The notes: a model not told the origin generated them from the sequence alone. A DNA stretch of 48,919 bases from an uncultured Coprococcus sp. (GCA_947626675.1 CANQTC010000017.1:1-48919), one strand, 5' to 3'; positions 1 through 10,700 are shown, numbered from the stretch's first letter. Program-made: numbers and translations.

Positions 1-606
1 GATTGTATTATCAAGTATGGAGAGAAGGCGGCGGAAGCTGTCAGAAAGTACGGAGACGAAGCTGTAGATGCCATAGGCATGTATGGGGATAAAGCGGTTG
101 AAGCAATAGGTAAGTATGGTGATGATGCAGTAGATGCCATTGGTAAATACGGTGATGATGCGTTAGATATCATAGATAAATATGGAGATGATGCAGCCAA
201 AGGGCTTAAGGATGGTAAGACGCCCGCTGAGGTTGAGAAGGAACTTGGTGAAAGTGGTAAAACTGAGACTGGTGGGTATGGTTCTCCTAATGGTTTAATA
301 GGTCATGATTTTGAAGATTATTTAACCAAAAATATTGGAGGAAATGGTTCATTTAGTGTTGGTGGTAGAGATTTCGATGGTGGAATAGGTAATCGTTGGT
401 GGGAAGCAAAGTCTGGACAATATTGGGATATGTTAGAAAATAATCCGAATAAGTTAGCAAAGTTTAAATCTGATATGGGAGACCGCTTGCGAATAGCAAC
501 AGAGAATGGTGCTACTTATGAATTGTTTTCAAATACACCAATTCCAGATGTTATAAAACAATGGTTGGATAAAAAGGGAATTTCATATACAGAATTACTT
601 GATTAG
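1..606 (+). CDS. Polymorphic toxin, C-terminal part (PD-(D/E)xK-like nuclease tip); 5' end outside window
   Basis: The frame is open from base 1, so this is the 3' end of a longer gene; the internal ATG at 79 is only a repeat residue and has no ribosome binding site. The visible product starts with about six 11-residue repeats of the type KYGDDAVDAIG, followed by a Gly/Lys/Glu linker and a compact C-terminal domain. That domain has an acidic residue in GRDFDGG (codons 370-378) and a WWEAKSG segment (Glu at 403, Lys at 409). This spacing matches the D...ExK core of restriction-endonuclease-fold toxins. The next gene starts 9 bp downstream and has the size of an immunity protein. A nuclease toxin tip is inferred from the motif; the delivery system, presumably specified by the missing N terminus, cannot be seen. 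Confidence 0.6.
   Translation, partial: DCIIKYGEKAAEAVRKYGDEAVDAIGMYGDKAVEAIGKYGDDAVDAIGKYGDDALDIIDKYGDDAAKGLKDGKTPAEVEKELGESGKTETGGYGSPNGLIGHDFEDYLTKNIGGNGSFSVGGRDFDGGIGNRWWEAKSGQYWDMLENNPNKLAKFKSDMGDRLRIATENGATYELFSNTPIPDVIKQWLDKKGISYTELLD
13..210 (+). repeat. Six tandem 33-bp units coding 11-residue repeats
   Basis: Units begin at 13, 46, 79, 112, 145 and 178. Each codes for a K/M-Y-G-[DE]-[DEK]-A-x-[DEK]-x-[IVL]-x unit. They form the stalk just before the toxin tip. The periodicity suggests an amphipathic helical rod, and the array probably extends upstream of the window. Confidence 0.85.
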
Positions 607-615
607 GAGGTATTT

Positions 616-1062
616 ATGGAAAGAGAGGCAATTTTAGAGATAAACTGTAGCAGGTATTCTGAAAGAATTATAGATGTGGTAAGTTTATTTAATGAGTTAG
701 GATGGAAGTATTATGATGCTGAAAAAAACATTGAGTATCTACCTTTAGGGGATGATGATAATTTTGATTGGCAAAAAAAATTTCTATCAGAAAATGAATT
801 ACAGGAATTAATTAATAATAAACAAGATAAATTTGAGCGAGTAGGCCTTAATTTATATTTTGAAAATTCAGAGGAAGGGTTAACTTTATTAGCTAAAAAT
901 ACTAAGGAAATAATAATTGATTTAAACATTAACAGGAGAACGGTTGAGAATAATAAGGAATCAATAACAGATATTGGTTGGTATTTTAATAATATAATAC
1001 AAAGGTTTAAAGAAAGAAAATGTCCTATTGATTATATTAAATTTGAAGAATATATAGGTTAA
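616..1062 (+). CDS. Probable immunity protein for the upstream toxin
   Basis: A 148-residue, acidic, soluble protein with no signal peptide or membrane segment. It starts 9 bp after the toxin stop, behind TTAGGAGG, so it is almost certainly co-transcribed. I recognise no named family. Its size, acidity (clusters such as GDDDNFDW), very low GC and position directly after a toxin tip are typical of immunity proteins that bind and block a cognate nuclease. The assignment rests on context rather than on a motif. It could also be an orphan immunity gene left by tip exchange. Confidence 0.55.
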   Translation: MEREAILEINCSRYSERIIDVVSLFNELGWKYYDAEKNIEYLPLGDDDNFDWQKKFLSENELQELINNKQDKFERVGLNLYFENSEEGLTLLAKNTKEIIIDLNINRRTVENNKESITDIGWYFNNIIQRFKERKCPIDYIKFEEYIG

Positions 1063-1213
1063 GTTTAATTAGTGCTATCTTGGATATGTAGAATCTATAG
1101 AATTTTTCAGGCAGTTATTGCAAAATCAATATAATATTAGTAGAATAAAATATTATGATTATTTTCATATTAATTGAGATACTATTGATATGCGAGATTG
1201 CAGGAAGGGATAG

Positions 1214-2263
1214 ATGAAAGAGATAAAGCTTACGAAAACACAGAAAAATATAATAAAATGGATATGTGTTATAGGAATACTGCTGCTGATTGTATATGTA
1301 TTCAGAGATTCGGCAGGGCCGATACTTGCACAGCTTAAGAAGACAAAAATCAATATAGTATGTTCTATCATAATTTTGACAATTCTGTACGGTTTATGTG
1401 AGAGCGCTATCACATGGCTATTGGCAAAGCAATATCAAAAAAGGTTCAGATATATAGAAGGACTTGGTATGACGTATTTTTGTTCTTTTTACAGGGTAGC
1501 GACACTCGGAAGCGGTGCAGGGGTAGCGGCTGTTGCTTATTTGGATAGCTGTGGACTGAAAGCTTCTGAAGCGCTTGGGATGTATACGATAGAATATGCC
1601 ATACACAAGCTTAGTACCGCCGTTTTGTCTGCGGTGCTTTTTATAACCAATTATTCCTATATGTCACACCAATTTGCGGATTACAAATGGTATATGATAC
1701 TTGGATTTGCAGCGACAATCGTTATAACGGCTGTCCTTATGCTGTTTGCATGTGCCGCATGGTTTCATAAAATACTATATTTTCTTATGGACAAAGTAAA
1801 TTTCAGAGGAAGATTTACGGAAATTTTTGAAAAAGTAAAAGCACAGTGCGTCATTATGGAAACGGCAGCAAAGACGCTGTTAAAAAATATTCGGATTGTT
1901 GTGGGAATATTACTGATTAACATGATAAAATTTTGTTTCTGGTTTGCAATACCGTATGTTGTTTTGAAAAGCACAGGGAAGATTGACTTCTATTCCAGTC
2001 TTGGAATTACATCCATGTGTGTCATGTTAGCAGCAGTCATTCCGGCTCCGGCAGGAATAGGTTCAAGTGAATTTGTGCTGATAGCGCTTTATTCAAGACT
2101 TGTCGGAAATGATATGGCGGGGGCTATGTCGCTTCTTTATCGATTTGCAACATTTGTAGTTCCATTTATAATAGGCGCATTTGTTGCCTTGTTTTTTGGA
2201 AAGATAAAGAAGCGCAAACAGCAGACAGGATTGACAGATGAAAAAGAGATTAAAGAAATATAA
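1214..2263 (+). CDS. Lysylphosphatidylglycerol synthase TM-domain (UPF0104/MprF-like) membrane protein
   Basis: A 349-residue polytopic membrane protein with about eight hydrophobic segments. It carries the family signatures PAPAGIGSSEF near residue 280 and YRFATFVVPFIIG near residue 310. These belong to the flippase-like integral membrane domain of MprF and to stand-alone UPF0104 proteins. No soluble aminoacyltransferase domain follows, so lipid lysinylation itself is not implied. A role in moving a lipid or glycolipid across the membrane is inferred from the family. AGGAAGGG lies just upstream of the ATG. The next gene starts 15 bp downstream, so the two may form an operon. Confidence 0.85.
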   Translation: MKEIKLTKTQKNIIKWICVIGILLLIVYVFRDSAGPILAQLKKTKINIVCSIIILTILYGLCESAITWLLAKQYQKRFRYIEGLGMTYFCSFYRVATLGSGAGVAAVAYLDSCGLKASEALGMYTIEYAIHKLSTAVLSAVLFITNYSYMSHQFADYKWYMILGFAATIVITAVLMLFACAAWFHKILYFLMDKVNFRGRFTEIFEKVKAQCVIMETAAKTLLKNIRIVVGILLINMIKFCFWFAIPYVVLKSTGKIDFYSSLGITSMCVMLAAVIPAPAGIGSSEFVLIALYSRLVGNDMAGAMSLLYRFATFVVPFIIGAFVALFFGKIKKRKQQTGLTDEKEIKEI

Positions 2264-2278
2264 AGGATTAAAACATAG

Positions 2279-4939
2279 ATGAAGAAGATAGTAGCAGGCA
2301 TACTTGCACATGTGGATTCGGGAAAGACAACCTTATCCGAGGCGATGTTATATACATCCGGAAAAATCAGAAAACTCGGCAGGGTGGACCATCAGGACAC
2401 CTATCTGGATACGGAACAGCAGGAAAAAGACAGGGGAATAACCATATTTTCAAAACAGGCGGAGCTTGCATTTGGCGATATGCGTCTGACGCTTCTTGAT
2501 ACGCCGGGACATGTGGATTTTGGAACGGAGATGGAGCGGACACTTTCCGTACTTGATTACGCAATTCTTGTTATCAATGGCATGGAGGGCGTACAAAGCC
2601 ATACAGAAACATTGTGGAAGTTACTGAAACGCTACAATATTCCTGTTTTTTTATTTATCAATAAGATGGACATGGCATCATATACAAAAGAGGAATTGAT
2701 GAAGGATATCAGATGCAGGCTGGATGATGGCTGTGTTGATTTTTGCTGTGAAAATTCGGATGAGCAGATTGCTATGGCGGATGAGGATATGTTGGAACAT
2801 TTTCTTGCAAATGGCAGCAACAGAAAAGAAGATATCGTAAACGTGATAAAGGAACGGAAGATTTTCCCTTGTTTTTTTGGTTCTGCATTAAAGCTGGATG
2901 GAATAGAGAATTTCCTGAATACATTTGATGAATATACAAGTATGCCTGATTATGGACATGAATTTGGTGCAAGGATTTTTAAGATATCAAGAGATGCAAA
3001 GGGTGAGAGACTCACCTATATGAAGGTTACAGGCGGAAGTATCAGATGCCGCGATACGGTGAAAGCCGGTAGTACGGATAAAAACGGACAGGAAGTTGTA
3101 CAGGATGAAAAAATTCATCAGATAAGGATATATTCGGGGAGTCGTTTTGAAACGGTGTCCGAAGCGACCGCAGGAACTGTGTGCGCTGTTACCGGACCGG
3201 TACATACATTTGCCGGACAGGGACTTGGAGTGGAAGAAGCAGGCTTGCCGCCTATCCTTGAGCCTGTCCTTACATACGAGATTTTATACGAAGAGGGAAC
3301 GGATGCGTTTCAATTGTGGGAACAGGTAAAGCTGATAGAGGAAGAAGAGCCGGCGCTTTCAGTACTGTGGAATGAGCGTACAAGAGAGATATTCATTAAA
3401 GTGATGGGGCAGATACAATTACAGGTATTGAAGCAGCTTGTAAAAGACCGGTTTGGTGCGGCGATTTCTTTCGGAATGGGGAAAATTGCTTATAAAGAAA
3501 CGATAAAAGCGCCTGTAATGGGTGTTGGACATTTTGAGCCTTTAAGACACTATTCGGAAGTACATCTGATGCTTGAACCCCTTGAAGCAGGAAGCGGAAT
3601 CGTATGTGATACGATATGCAGTGAGGATATTCTGGATAAAAACTGGCAGAGACTGATATGTACGCATATCATGGAAAAACAACATATCGGCGTACTGACA
3701 GGTTCGCCGATAACCGATATGAAGATAACTGTTACGGCAGGAAAGGCACATACGAAGCATACAGAAGGCGGAGATTTCAGACAGGCTACCTATAGAGCAA
3801 TACGACAGGGGCTGATGATGGCTGAAAGCATACTTCTTGAACCCTGGTATTCCTTTCGGCTTGAAGTTCCGTCTGATGCGGCAGGCAGGGCAATGTCTGA
3901 TATTACCAGGCTTCATGGCAGCTTTAACCTGTCGGAACATTCCGGAGAAATGACGGTTATAACAGGAAAAGCGCCGGTGTATATGATGCAGGAATATCAT
4001 AAAGAACTGGTGGCGTATAGTCATGGAATGGGGAGACTTTCATTGTCTCTTGCAGGTTATGAGCCTTGTCATAATCAGGAGCAGGTGATTTCAGATATAG
4101 GCTATGAGCCTGATGCTGATTTGGAAAATCCGGCTTCGTCGGTATTTTGTGCGCATGGTGCAGGCTATCTGGTGGAGTGGTATGATGTATATGATGATAT
4201 GCATGTTAAAGAAGATAAAGGTTTTGTGCTTACAGGTCAGAGTGAATATTTTGATGATGAGGATATGACACCGGTCAATGCTGCCGAAACAAAGCGGCAG
4301 GCAGCAAAGACAGCGGGCAGTATTTCTTATACAGAGGAAGAATTAGAAGATATATTTATTCGGACATATGGTTCAAATAAGAAAGAAAACGCGGAATATA
4401 ACAGGGCAGGTTTTAACAGATATCACAGAAAAAAAGCGGGTTCATATGCAGATGTTCCTGCAAATACAGGGATTGGTACGCCGGAAGCTTATAAAAGAGA
4501 GAAAAATGGCAGAGAATACCTGCTGGTAGATGGATATAATATCATATTTGCATGGAAGGAACTGACAGAACTTGCAAATATGAATCTTGACGCCGCCAGA
4601 AATAAGCTGATGGATATCTTGTGTAATTATCAGGGATATAAAGGATGTGAACTGATTCTTGTATTTGATGCTTATAAGGTGAAAGAAAATAAAGGGGAAC
4701 AGCTAAAATACAATAATATTCATGTGGTATACACGAAGGAAGCGGAAACAGCCGATATGTATATCGAAAAAACAACGCATGAACTGGGAAGAAAGCATAA
4801 GGTAACTGTAGCGACCTCGGATGCATTGGAACAATTGATTATCATGGGACAGGGCGCAATCAGATTATCGGCGAACGGTCTGAAGGAAGAGATTGAAAAG
4901 GTCAATCAGTTTATAAGAGATACTTATTTAAGTGAATAA
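2279..4939 (+). CDS. TetM-like translation GTPase fused to a C-terminal Rae1/YacP-like NYN ribonuclease domain
   Basis: An 886-residue protein. Residues 1 to about 650 follow EF-G/ribosomal-protection-protein order: P-loop AHVDSGKTT, DTPGHVDF, NKMD, then EF-G-like domains II-V. The segment that in Tet(M)/Tet(O) holds the domain-IV YSPVS loop reads GKAHTKHTEGGDFR here (residues 488-501), so the classical drug-displacing loop is absent. After a poorly conserved linker (about 660-740), residues 745-880 form a complete NYN/PIN-like domain: YLLVDGYNII (Asp751), LILVFDAYKV (Asp797), an ETADMYIEK stretch, VATSD and a GQGA stretch, as in Bacillus Rae1 (YacP), an mRNA endonuclease acting at the ribosomal A site. 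A GTPase that enters the A site and then brings in a nuclease is inference. Tetracycline resistance should not be assumed. Confidence 0.9.
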   Translation: MKKIVAGILAHVDSGKTTLSEAMLYTSGKIRKLGRVDHQDTYLDTEQQEKDRGITIFSKQAELAFGDMRLTLLDTPGHVDFGTEMERTLSVLDYAILVINGMEGVQSHTETLWKLLKRYNIPVFLFINKMDMASYTKEELMKDIRCRLDDGCVDFCCENSDEQIAMADEDMLEHFLANGSNRKEDIVNVIKERKIFPCFFGSALKLDGIENFLNTFDEYTSMPDYGHEFGARIFKISRDAKGERLTYMKVTGGSIRCRDTVKAGSTDKNGQEVVQDEKIHQIRIYSGSRFETVSEATAGTVCAVTGPVHTFAGQGLGVEEAGLPPILEPVLTYEILYEEGTDAFQLWEQVKLIEEEEPALSVLWNERTREIFIKVMGQIQLQVLKQLVKDRFGAAISFGMGKIAYKETIKAPVMGVGHFEPLRHYSEVHLMLEPLEAGSGIVCDTICSEDILDKNWQRLICTHIMEKQHIGVLTGSPITDMKITVTAGKAHTKHTEGGDFRQATYRAIRQGLMMAESILLEPWYSFRLEVPSDAAGRAMSDITRLHGSFNLSEHSGEMTVITGKAPVYMMQEYHKELVAYSHGMGRLSLSLAGYEPCHNQEQVISDIGYEPDADLENPASSVFCAHGAGYLVEWYDVYDDMHVKEDKGFVLTGQSEYFDDEDMTPVNAAETKRQAAKTAGSISYTEEELEDIFIRTYGSNKKENAEYNRAGFNRYHRKKAGSYADVPANTGIGTPEAYKREKNGREYLLVDGYNIIFAWKELTELANMNLDAARNKLMDILCNYQGYKGCELILVFDAYKVKENKGEQLKYNNIHVVYTKEAETADMYIEKTTHELGRKHKVTVATSDALEQLIIMGQGAIRLSANGLKEEIEKVNQFIRDTYLSE

Positions 4940-4944
4940 AATGC

Positions 4945-4972
4945 TTGCAAATATCATTGAATGTGGTATACT
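4945..4972 (+). promoter_or_regulatory. Promoter for the aldolase-family gene
   Basis: TTGCAA at 4945-4950, a 16-bp spacer, then TATACT at 4967-4972 preceded by TGG (extended -10). It lies just after the GTPase stop and about 60 bp before the next ATG. Confidence 0.55.
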
Positions 4973-5033
4973 GAAAAACACGCTAACATACGTCAACGCG
5001 TTAAAGTGAAAAACAATTTAGGAGGAAGAAGAT

Positions 5034-6008
5034 ATGGTAGGCGGAGATATGATTACCTACAGACCTGATATACAGGTACTTGATGCAACAATTCGTGATG
5101 GAGGATTGGTAAATGATTTTTATTTTGCCGATGAATTTGTAAGGGCGCTTTATGAAACAAATTTAAAGGCTGGGGTAGATTATATGGAGTTCGGCTACAA
5201 AGCTTCCAAAGAAATGTTTGATGTAAATAAATTCGGCAAATGGAAGTTTTGTGATGAGGCAGATATCAGAAGTATCGTAGGGGACAATAATACGGAGCTT
5301 AAGATATCGGTTATGGCAGATGTAGGAAGGTGCGATTATAAAAAGGATATTGCAGACAGGGCAGACAGTGTTATTGATTTAGTTCGTGTAGCAACCTATA
5401 TTAATACGATGCCGGCAGCAATAGAGATGATAGAAGATGCCCATGCAAAGGGATATGAAACGACCTGTAATATTATGGCGATTTCAAAGGACCAGGAGTC
5501 CGATATAGACCTGGCGCTTGATTTACTTGGAAAGAGTAACGTAGACGGTATCTATATCGTAGACAGCTATGGCTCTTTATATCCTGAGCAGATAAGAAGG
5601 CTTACGGAAAAGTATGTAGCAATAGGGGAAGCATACGGCAAGAAAATCGGTATCCATGCTCATGATAATATGAAGCTTGCATATGCAAATACAGTAGAAG
5701 CAATGATAAATGGCGCATCCATGCTTGACGCTACAGTAAATTGTATGGGACGAGGAGCAGGAAACTGCGCACTGGAGCTTCTTCTTGGTTTCCTCAGAAA
5801 CCCAAAATACAACCTCTATCATGTGCTGAAATTTATAGAAAAGTATATGCTTCCGCTTAAGGAAAAAGGGGATGCTGTATGGGGATATGATATTCCTTAT
5901 ATGCTTACGGGTATGCTGAACCAGCATCCAAGAGATGCTATCAGCTTCATCAAAGAGAACAGGCACGAATATGCTGATATGTACAGTACCCTTCTGTACA
6001 GAGATTAA
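5034..6008 (+). CDS. HMGL/DRE-TIM metallolyase-type aldolase
   Basis: A 324-residue TIM-barrel protein. It opens with LDATIRDGG, the DRE-TIM signature that supplies a metal ligand and catalytic Arg/Asp, and has HAHDNMKLA near residue 205, the His-x-His metal site of the same fold. GRGAGNCALELLLG is also typical of the 4-hydroxy-2-oxovalerate aldolase/HMG-CoA lyase group. The length fits the catalytic domain only, with no LeuA regulatory domain, so it is probably an aldolase or lyase acting on a 2-oxo acid. The exact substrate cannot be read from the sequence. The start at 5034 follows AGGAGGAAGA; an in-frame ATG at 5049 is less favoured. It has its own promoter and a strong terminator, so it is monocistronic. 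Confidence 0.75.
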   Translation: MVGGDMITYRPDIQVLDATIRDGGLVNDFYFADEFVRALYETNLKAGVDYMEFGYKASKEMFDVNKFGKWKFCDEADIRSIVGDNNTELKISVMADVGRCDYKKDIADRADSVIDLVRVATYINTMPAAIEMIEDAHAKGYETTCNIMAISKDQESDIDLALDLLGKSNVDGIYIVDSYGSLYPEQIRRLTEKYVAIGEAYGKKIGIHAHDNMKLAYANTVEAMINGASMLDATVNCMGRGAGNCALELLLGFLRNPKYNLYHVLKFIEKYMLPLKEKGDAVWGYDIPYMLTGMLNQHPRDAISFIKENRHEYADMYSTLLYRD

Positions 6009-6059
6009 TCAATTCTGTACAGGCTCGATAAAAGAAAAAGATAATATAGTACAGAAGAT

Positions 6060-6112
6060 AACAGGTGTATATCTGCAATGACAGAAACATTGCAGATATA
6101 CACCTGTTTTTT
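6060..6112 (+). terminator. Strong intrinsic terminator after the aldolase gene
   Basis: A perfect 21-bp inverted repeat (6060-6080 with 6088-6108), a 7-base loop and a run of T ending at 6112. Confidence 0.92.
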
Positions 6113-6228
6113 ACATATTGAAGCAAAGTTTCCCTTCGCCTTCAGACATTTCTTGCACTTTACAAATGAAGATTTTTGCATTAAAATTTTATTAATTAGG
6201 GAGTTTTTGTAAAAAACGGGGGGATATT

Positions 6229-7695
6229 ATGAGAAAAAAAAGATTGGTTAGTGTATTAACCGCAGGAACGCTGCTTTTGTCAATATTTTCAGGATGTGAA
6301 AAAAAGAGCGGGTATGAGAAGCTTTTAGATAAAGATTCTCCGGTCACAGTGACGATATGGCATTACTATAACGGGGTGCAGCAGACACAGTTTGATGAGA
6401 TGGTGAACGAATTTAATGATACGGTAGGGCTTGATAAAGGAATTGTGGTAGAAGCCATTTCAAAGAATTCTATAGGGGAGCTGGCAGAGAGTATTACAGC
6501 ATCGGCAAATAAAGAGCCGGGCGCAGAAAGTATGCCTGATGTATTTGCAACCTACTCGGAAACAGCTTATGTGATTGACTAGCTTGGATATGTCGCAGAT
6601 TTGAAAAAGTATTTTTCAGAAGAGGAAATTGCGGAATATGTAGATGAATATATTTCAGAAGGGGATTTCAATGCTTCGGACTCTATAAAGATATTTCCTA
6701 CAGCGAAGAGTACGGAAGTGATGATGATTAATCAGACGGACTGGCAGAAGTTTGCGGATGCAACAGGCGCTTCTTATGAGGAGCTCGCTACATGGGAGGG
6801 CGTAGCGGAAATTGCAGCAAAATATTATGATTATACGGATGCGCTGACGCCTGATGTTTTAAATGATGGTAAAGCGTTCTTTGGAAGAGATGCTATCGCA
6901 AATTATATGAATATCGGAGCAAAGCAATTAGGCGCGCCTTTTTTTGACGTCGATAGCAACGGAAATGTAAAGGCGGCTCTGAATAAAGAGGTAATCAGAC
7001 GGTTATGGGATAATTATTATGTTCCATATGTGAAAGGATACTATACAGCCGAAAGCAGATATCGTAGTGATGATGCGAAGATTGGCTCTATTATAGCGCT
7101 GATTTGTTCAACGACAGGTGCAATATACTTTCCAACGGAAGTTACGCTGAACGATGACAACATATACCCTATTGAGAATACGGTTCTGCAAGTACCTAAT
7201 TTTGAAGGCTGCGAGCCGTATATCGTGCAGCAGGGAGCAGGAATGTCGGTTGTAAAGTCAAATGATAAAGAAGAATACGCAAGCGTTGTATTTCTTAAAT
7301 GGTTTACGGATATGGAGAGAAATATTCAATTTTCTGTAAATTCAGGATATTTACCGGTAAAGAAAGAGGCCAATAATGCGGATAAGATAATAAATGCGGA
7401 CGCCGGTATTGAAATTGATGATACAATGAAAAATACGATTGTGACTGCAATCGGAGAGATTAATTCATATCAGCTTTATACAAGTCCGGCATTTGATAAA
7501 TCATCGGAACTGCGTGATTATATTGGGGATACCATGCAGGATACTGCGGAAGCGGCTTATGAAGAAGCCTCCGGAAAAATCGCAGCCGGTGGAGACAGAA
7601 CGAAGGTATTGGAAGGCTATACGGACGATACAGCATTTGAAGCATGGTATGCGGCGTTTGAAAAGGGCTTTAACCAGATATTAAACGAGGAATAA
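6229..7695 (+). pseudogene. Extracellular solute-binding lipoprotein interrupted by one in-frame TAG
   Basis: A single reading frame of 488 codons is broken only by TAG at 6580-6582. The N-terminal part has a lysine-rich start, a hydrophobic core and a lipobox ending FSGC. VTVTIWHYYNG then follows, typical of family-1 sugar-binding proteins. After the amber codon the same frame continues without shift (LGYVADLKKYF...) to 7695, ending in a normal solute-binding-protein C terminus. One base change would restore a full 487-residue protein. The downstream piece has no signal peptide, so re-initiation (for example TTG at 6601) would give a cytoplasmic fragment. GGGGGGAT precedes the start. No permease genes are nearby, but a sensor gene starts 5 bp downstream, suggesting the binding protein may have served that sensor. 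Confidence 0.85.
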
Positions 7696-7700
7696 AGGAT

Positions 7701-10700
7701 ATGTTTATTGGATATCGGGAAGATAAAATACAAATGAAAAAAAAGCGTAAAAAAGCGCCTGCGGCGAAAAAAGGGGGACATTTATCCGGCAAAATATTTA
7801 TTCCAATGATTTGTCTTGCTTTTTTACAGATATTGATATTTGCCTTTATTCTGATAACGAGTGGTGAATTTTCATATTTAAAGAAGTTTTCTTATAATGC
7901 ATTATCGGAGAAGACGGAAAACCGGAAGAATTATATTGAAAGCAGTCTTAATCAGGTGATGGCAAACACGATAGATACATCAAAAGAAGTAAAAACGATT
8001 GTATCCGATATATTGGAGAATGAAAAAAAAGAGGCTTCCTGTATAGCAACAGATAAAGATTTGGATAAGAAAATTATTACCGAGTCTGCCGAATGTCTGA
8101 TAGACTTAATCCGGAAAGGCTCTGTGAATGATGCTTTTATTTTGTTAGATTCTGAGGGACTGTATGATACAGACGGCAAATCAAAAATAGCAGGCATTTA
8201 TATAAGAGATATGGATGTAAATGAAAATTATATGTCGGATAATCAGGACCTTTATCTTGAGATGGGAAGTTATGATATAGCGCATGATTTTGGGCTTACA
8301 CTTGATTTTGAATGGTCGCTCCATGCTGATGCGACAGATGAGGATGCGTTTCATTTTTTTTATGAAACGATTGATATAGGAAGAAATTTTCGGGAATATT
8401 CCGAAGAACGGTTGGGACACTGGACTGCTCTTTCAAAGATATCACGCTCTGCACAGAAGAGTTTTAAGTATACTATTCCACTGATTGCTGATGATGGAAC
8501 AGTGTATGGAATCATAGGTGTTGGACTACTGGAGAAAACCGTTCAGCAGTATATTCCTGCAAATGATTTTATGAATGAAAGCGCCTGTTATATCATGGCT
8601 GTTGATAATGATGATAATGGCATATACAATACAATTCTTCACTCCGGACCGGCATATGCAGAGCTTGTCAAGAACGAAGATAAGATTAGTCAGGGGAAGG
8701 AAAGGGAATATAATGTATATGATTTTAAGACGTCGACAAAAAAAGACTGTATCGGAGTCATTCAGGATATAAATTTATATAAAAAAGGCTCTCCTTTTAA
8801 ATATCAAAGGTGGGTTCTTATTTCAATTGCAGATAAAGAAAAGCTATTGGAGATGTATCTGACACTTATCAGAATATTTGTAATTTCCCTTTGTTGTACC
8901 CTTGTAGTCAGCATCATTCTGGCTATTGTGATAGGAAGGTTAATTAACGCGCCTGTGAAAAAGATGATACAGGTGATGGATGATAATAACGAAACAAACG
9001 AGCCTGTAAGATTTATGTCATCGGGCATTATTGAGTTTGATGAACTTGCGATGTCTGTTGTAGGTCTGCAGGAGCGTATTATGGAAAATGCTTCCAGGCT
9101 ATCCAAAATTATTGGGATGACCGATAGCGGAATCGGCGTATTCATGTATGAAATTGCGAAAGATACAATGTTTGTAGGCGCAAGCTTCCTGAAGATGTTT
9201 GAAATTGATACCGACAGGCAGGGGGATATCAATATTCCGATAAAAGAATTTTGGAAATTGATGGAGCCAATCGATGAAGCAGGCGTTATCGCACACAGTA
9301 TACTATTTAAAGAAAATTTTGAGGGCGATAATACCAGCGACAGAATTAATATTTCCTATGTAAATAAAAAGAATGGCGAAACAAGATGGGTACGCTTTAA
9401 CATGTATCGTGATGTATCGTCTGTGATAGGAATTGCACAGGATATTACCAATACTGTTATAGAAAAGAAACGAATTGAGTATGAAAGAGATTATGACCTC
9501 ACGACAGGGCTGATGAACAGACGTGCCTTTTATTATAAAACAGGCAAACTGTTTGCTGAATGGGACAAGCTAAAGGTTGCCGCATTCTTTATGTTTGATT
9601 TGGATAATCTGAAATATGTAAACGATACATATGGACATGACTTTGGCGATGATTATATAAGGACTGCTGCGGGGGTACTGCGTTCATTTGAATCAGAGCA
9701 AAGTATTGTTGCGCGTTTATCAGGTGACGAATTTATTATGCTGTTCTATGGCTATGACAGCAAGGATGAAATTCGCGAGATAAAAAACAAAATACAGGAA
9801 AAGATGAATTCCAGTTATTGCATACTGGCTGACGGAACACATTATAAGCTTCGCGCAAGCGGCGGTATATCATGGTATCCTGATGATGCAGAAGAATATG
9901 ATATTCTGATAAAATATGCTGACTTTGCCATGTATACTGTAAAACATGCGACAAAAGGAAACATAGGGGAATTTGATATTGAAGCATACAAAAAGGATGC
10001 AGTTCTTGTGACAGGAGTAGAAGAACTGAACCGGATTATTGATGAGGGCGCTATCAAATACGCTTTCCAAAGTATCGTGTCAGCGAAAACCGGCGAAATA
10101 TATGGATATGAAGCGCTGATGCGGCCGCAGTCAGAGTTACTCGTAACGCCGCTGGAGTTTATTCGTATCGCGAAGACGGATGCAAGGCTCAACGAGATTG
10201 AGTACCTGACCTGGACCTATGGGCTTAAGGCATATAAAGAACAGATAGAAAAAGGGCATATCAGCAAAAATGCAAGGATATTTTTAAATACAATTCCAAA
10301 TAATATGGTTGATGACAAAACCATTGATTATTTGGAAGCGGAATATTCCGACTGTTTGAAAAATATTGTGCTGGAGTCCTTAGAAGGCGAGCAGGCAAAC
10401 GACGGATGTATCAATAAGAAGAAAGCGCTGCTGAAAAAATGGAACGGAATACTGGCTCTTGACGATTTTGGTACGGGATATAACAGCGAATATGCTTTGG
10501 TCAATTTAGAACCGGATTTAATTAAAATAGACCGTTCCCTGATTTCCGGCTGCTATAAGGATTTAACAAGAGCAAATATCGTGCGTACCATTGTTGCAAC
10601 AGCGAAGAAAAACAATATCATTGTACTGGCTGAAGGTATAGAAACATACGAAGAAATGAAAACAGTAATTGCCTGCGGGGTAGATTTGATGCAGGGATTT

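Noticed and set aside
3542..4024. A 160-residue ORF antisense to the GTPase gene
   Set aside because: A shadow frame within a conserved EF-G-like region; no start signal.
2279..4939. Acquired tetracycline resistance gene (tetM/tetO/tetW)
   Set aside because: The GTPase core is related, but the domain-IV YSPVS loop is replaced, a NYN domain is fused, and codon use matches the chromosome, so a classical resistance call is not supported.
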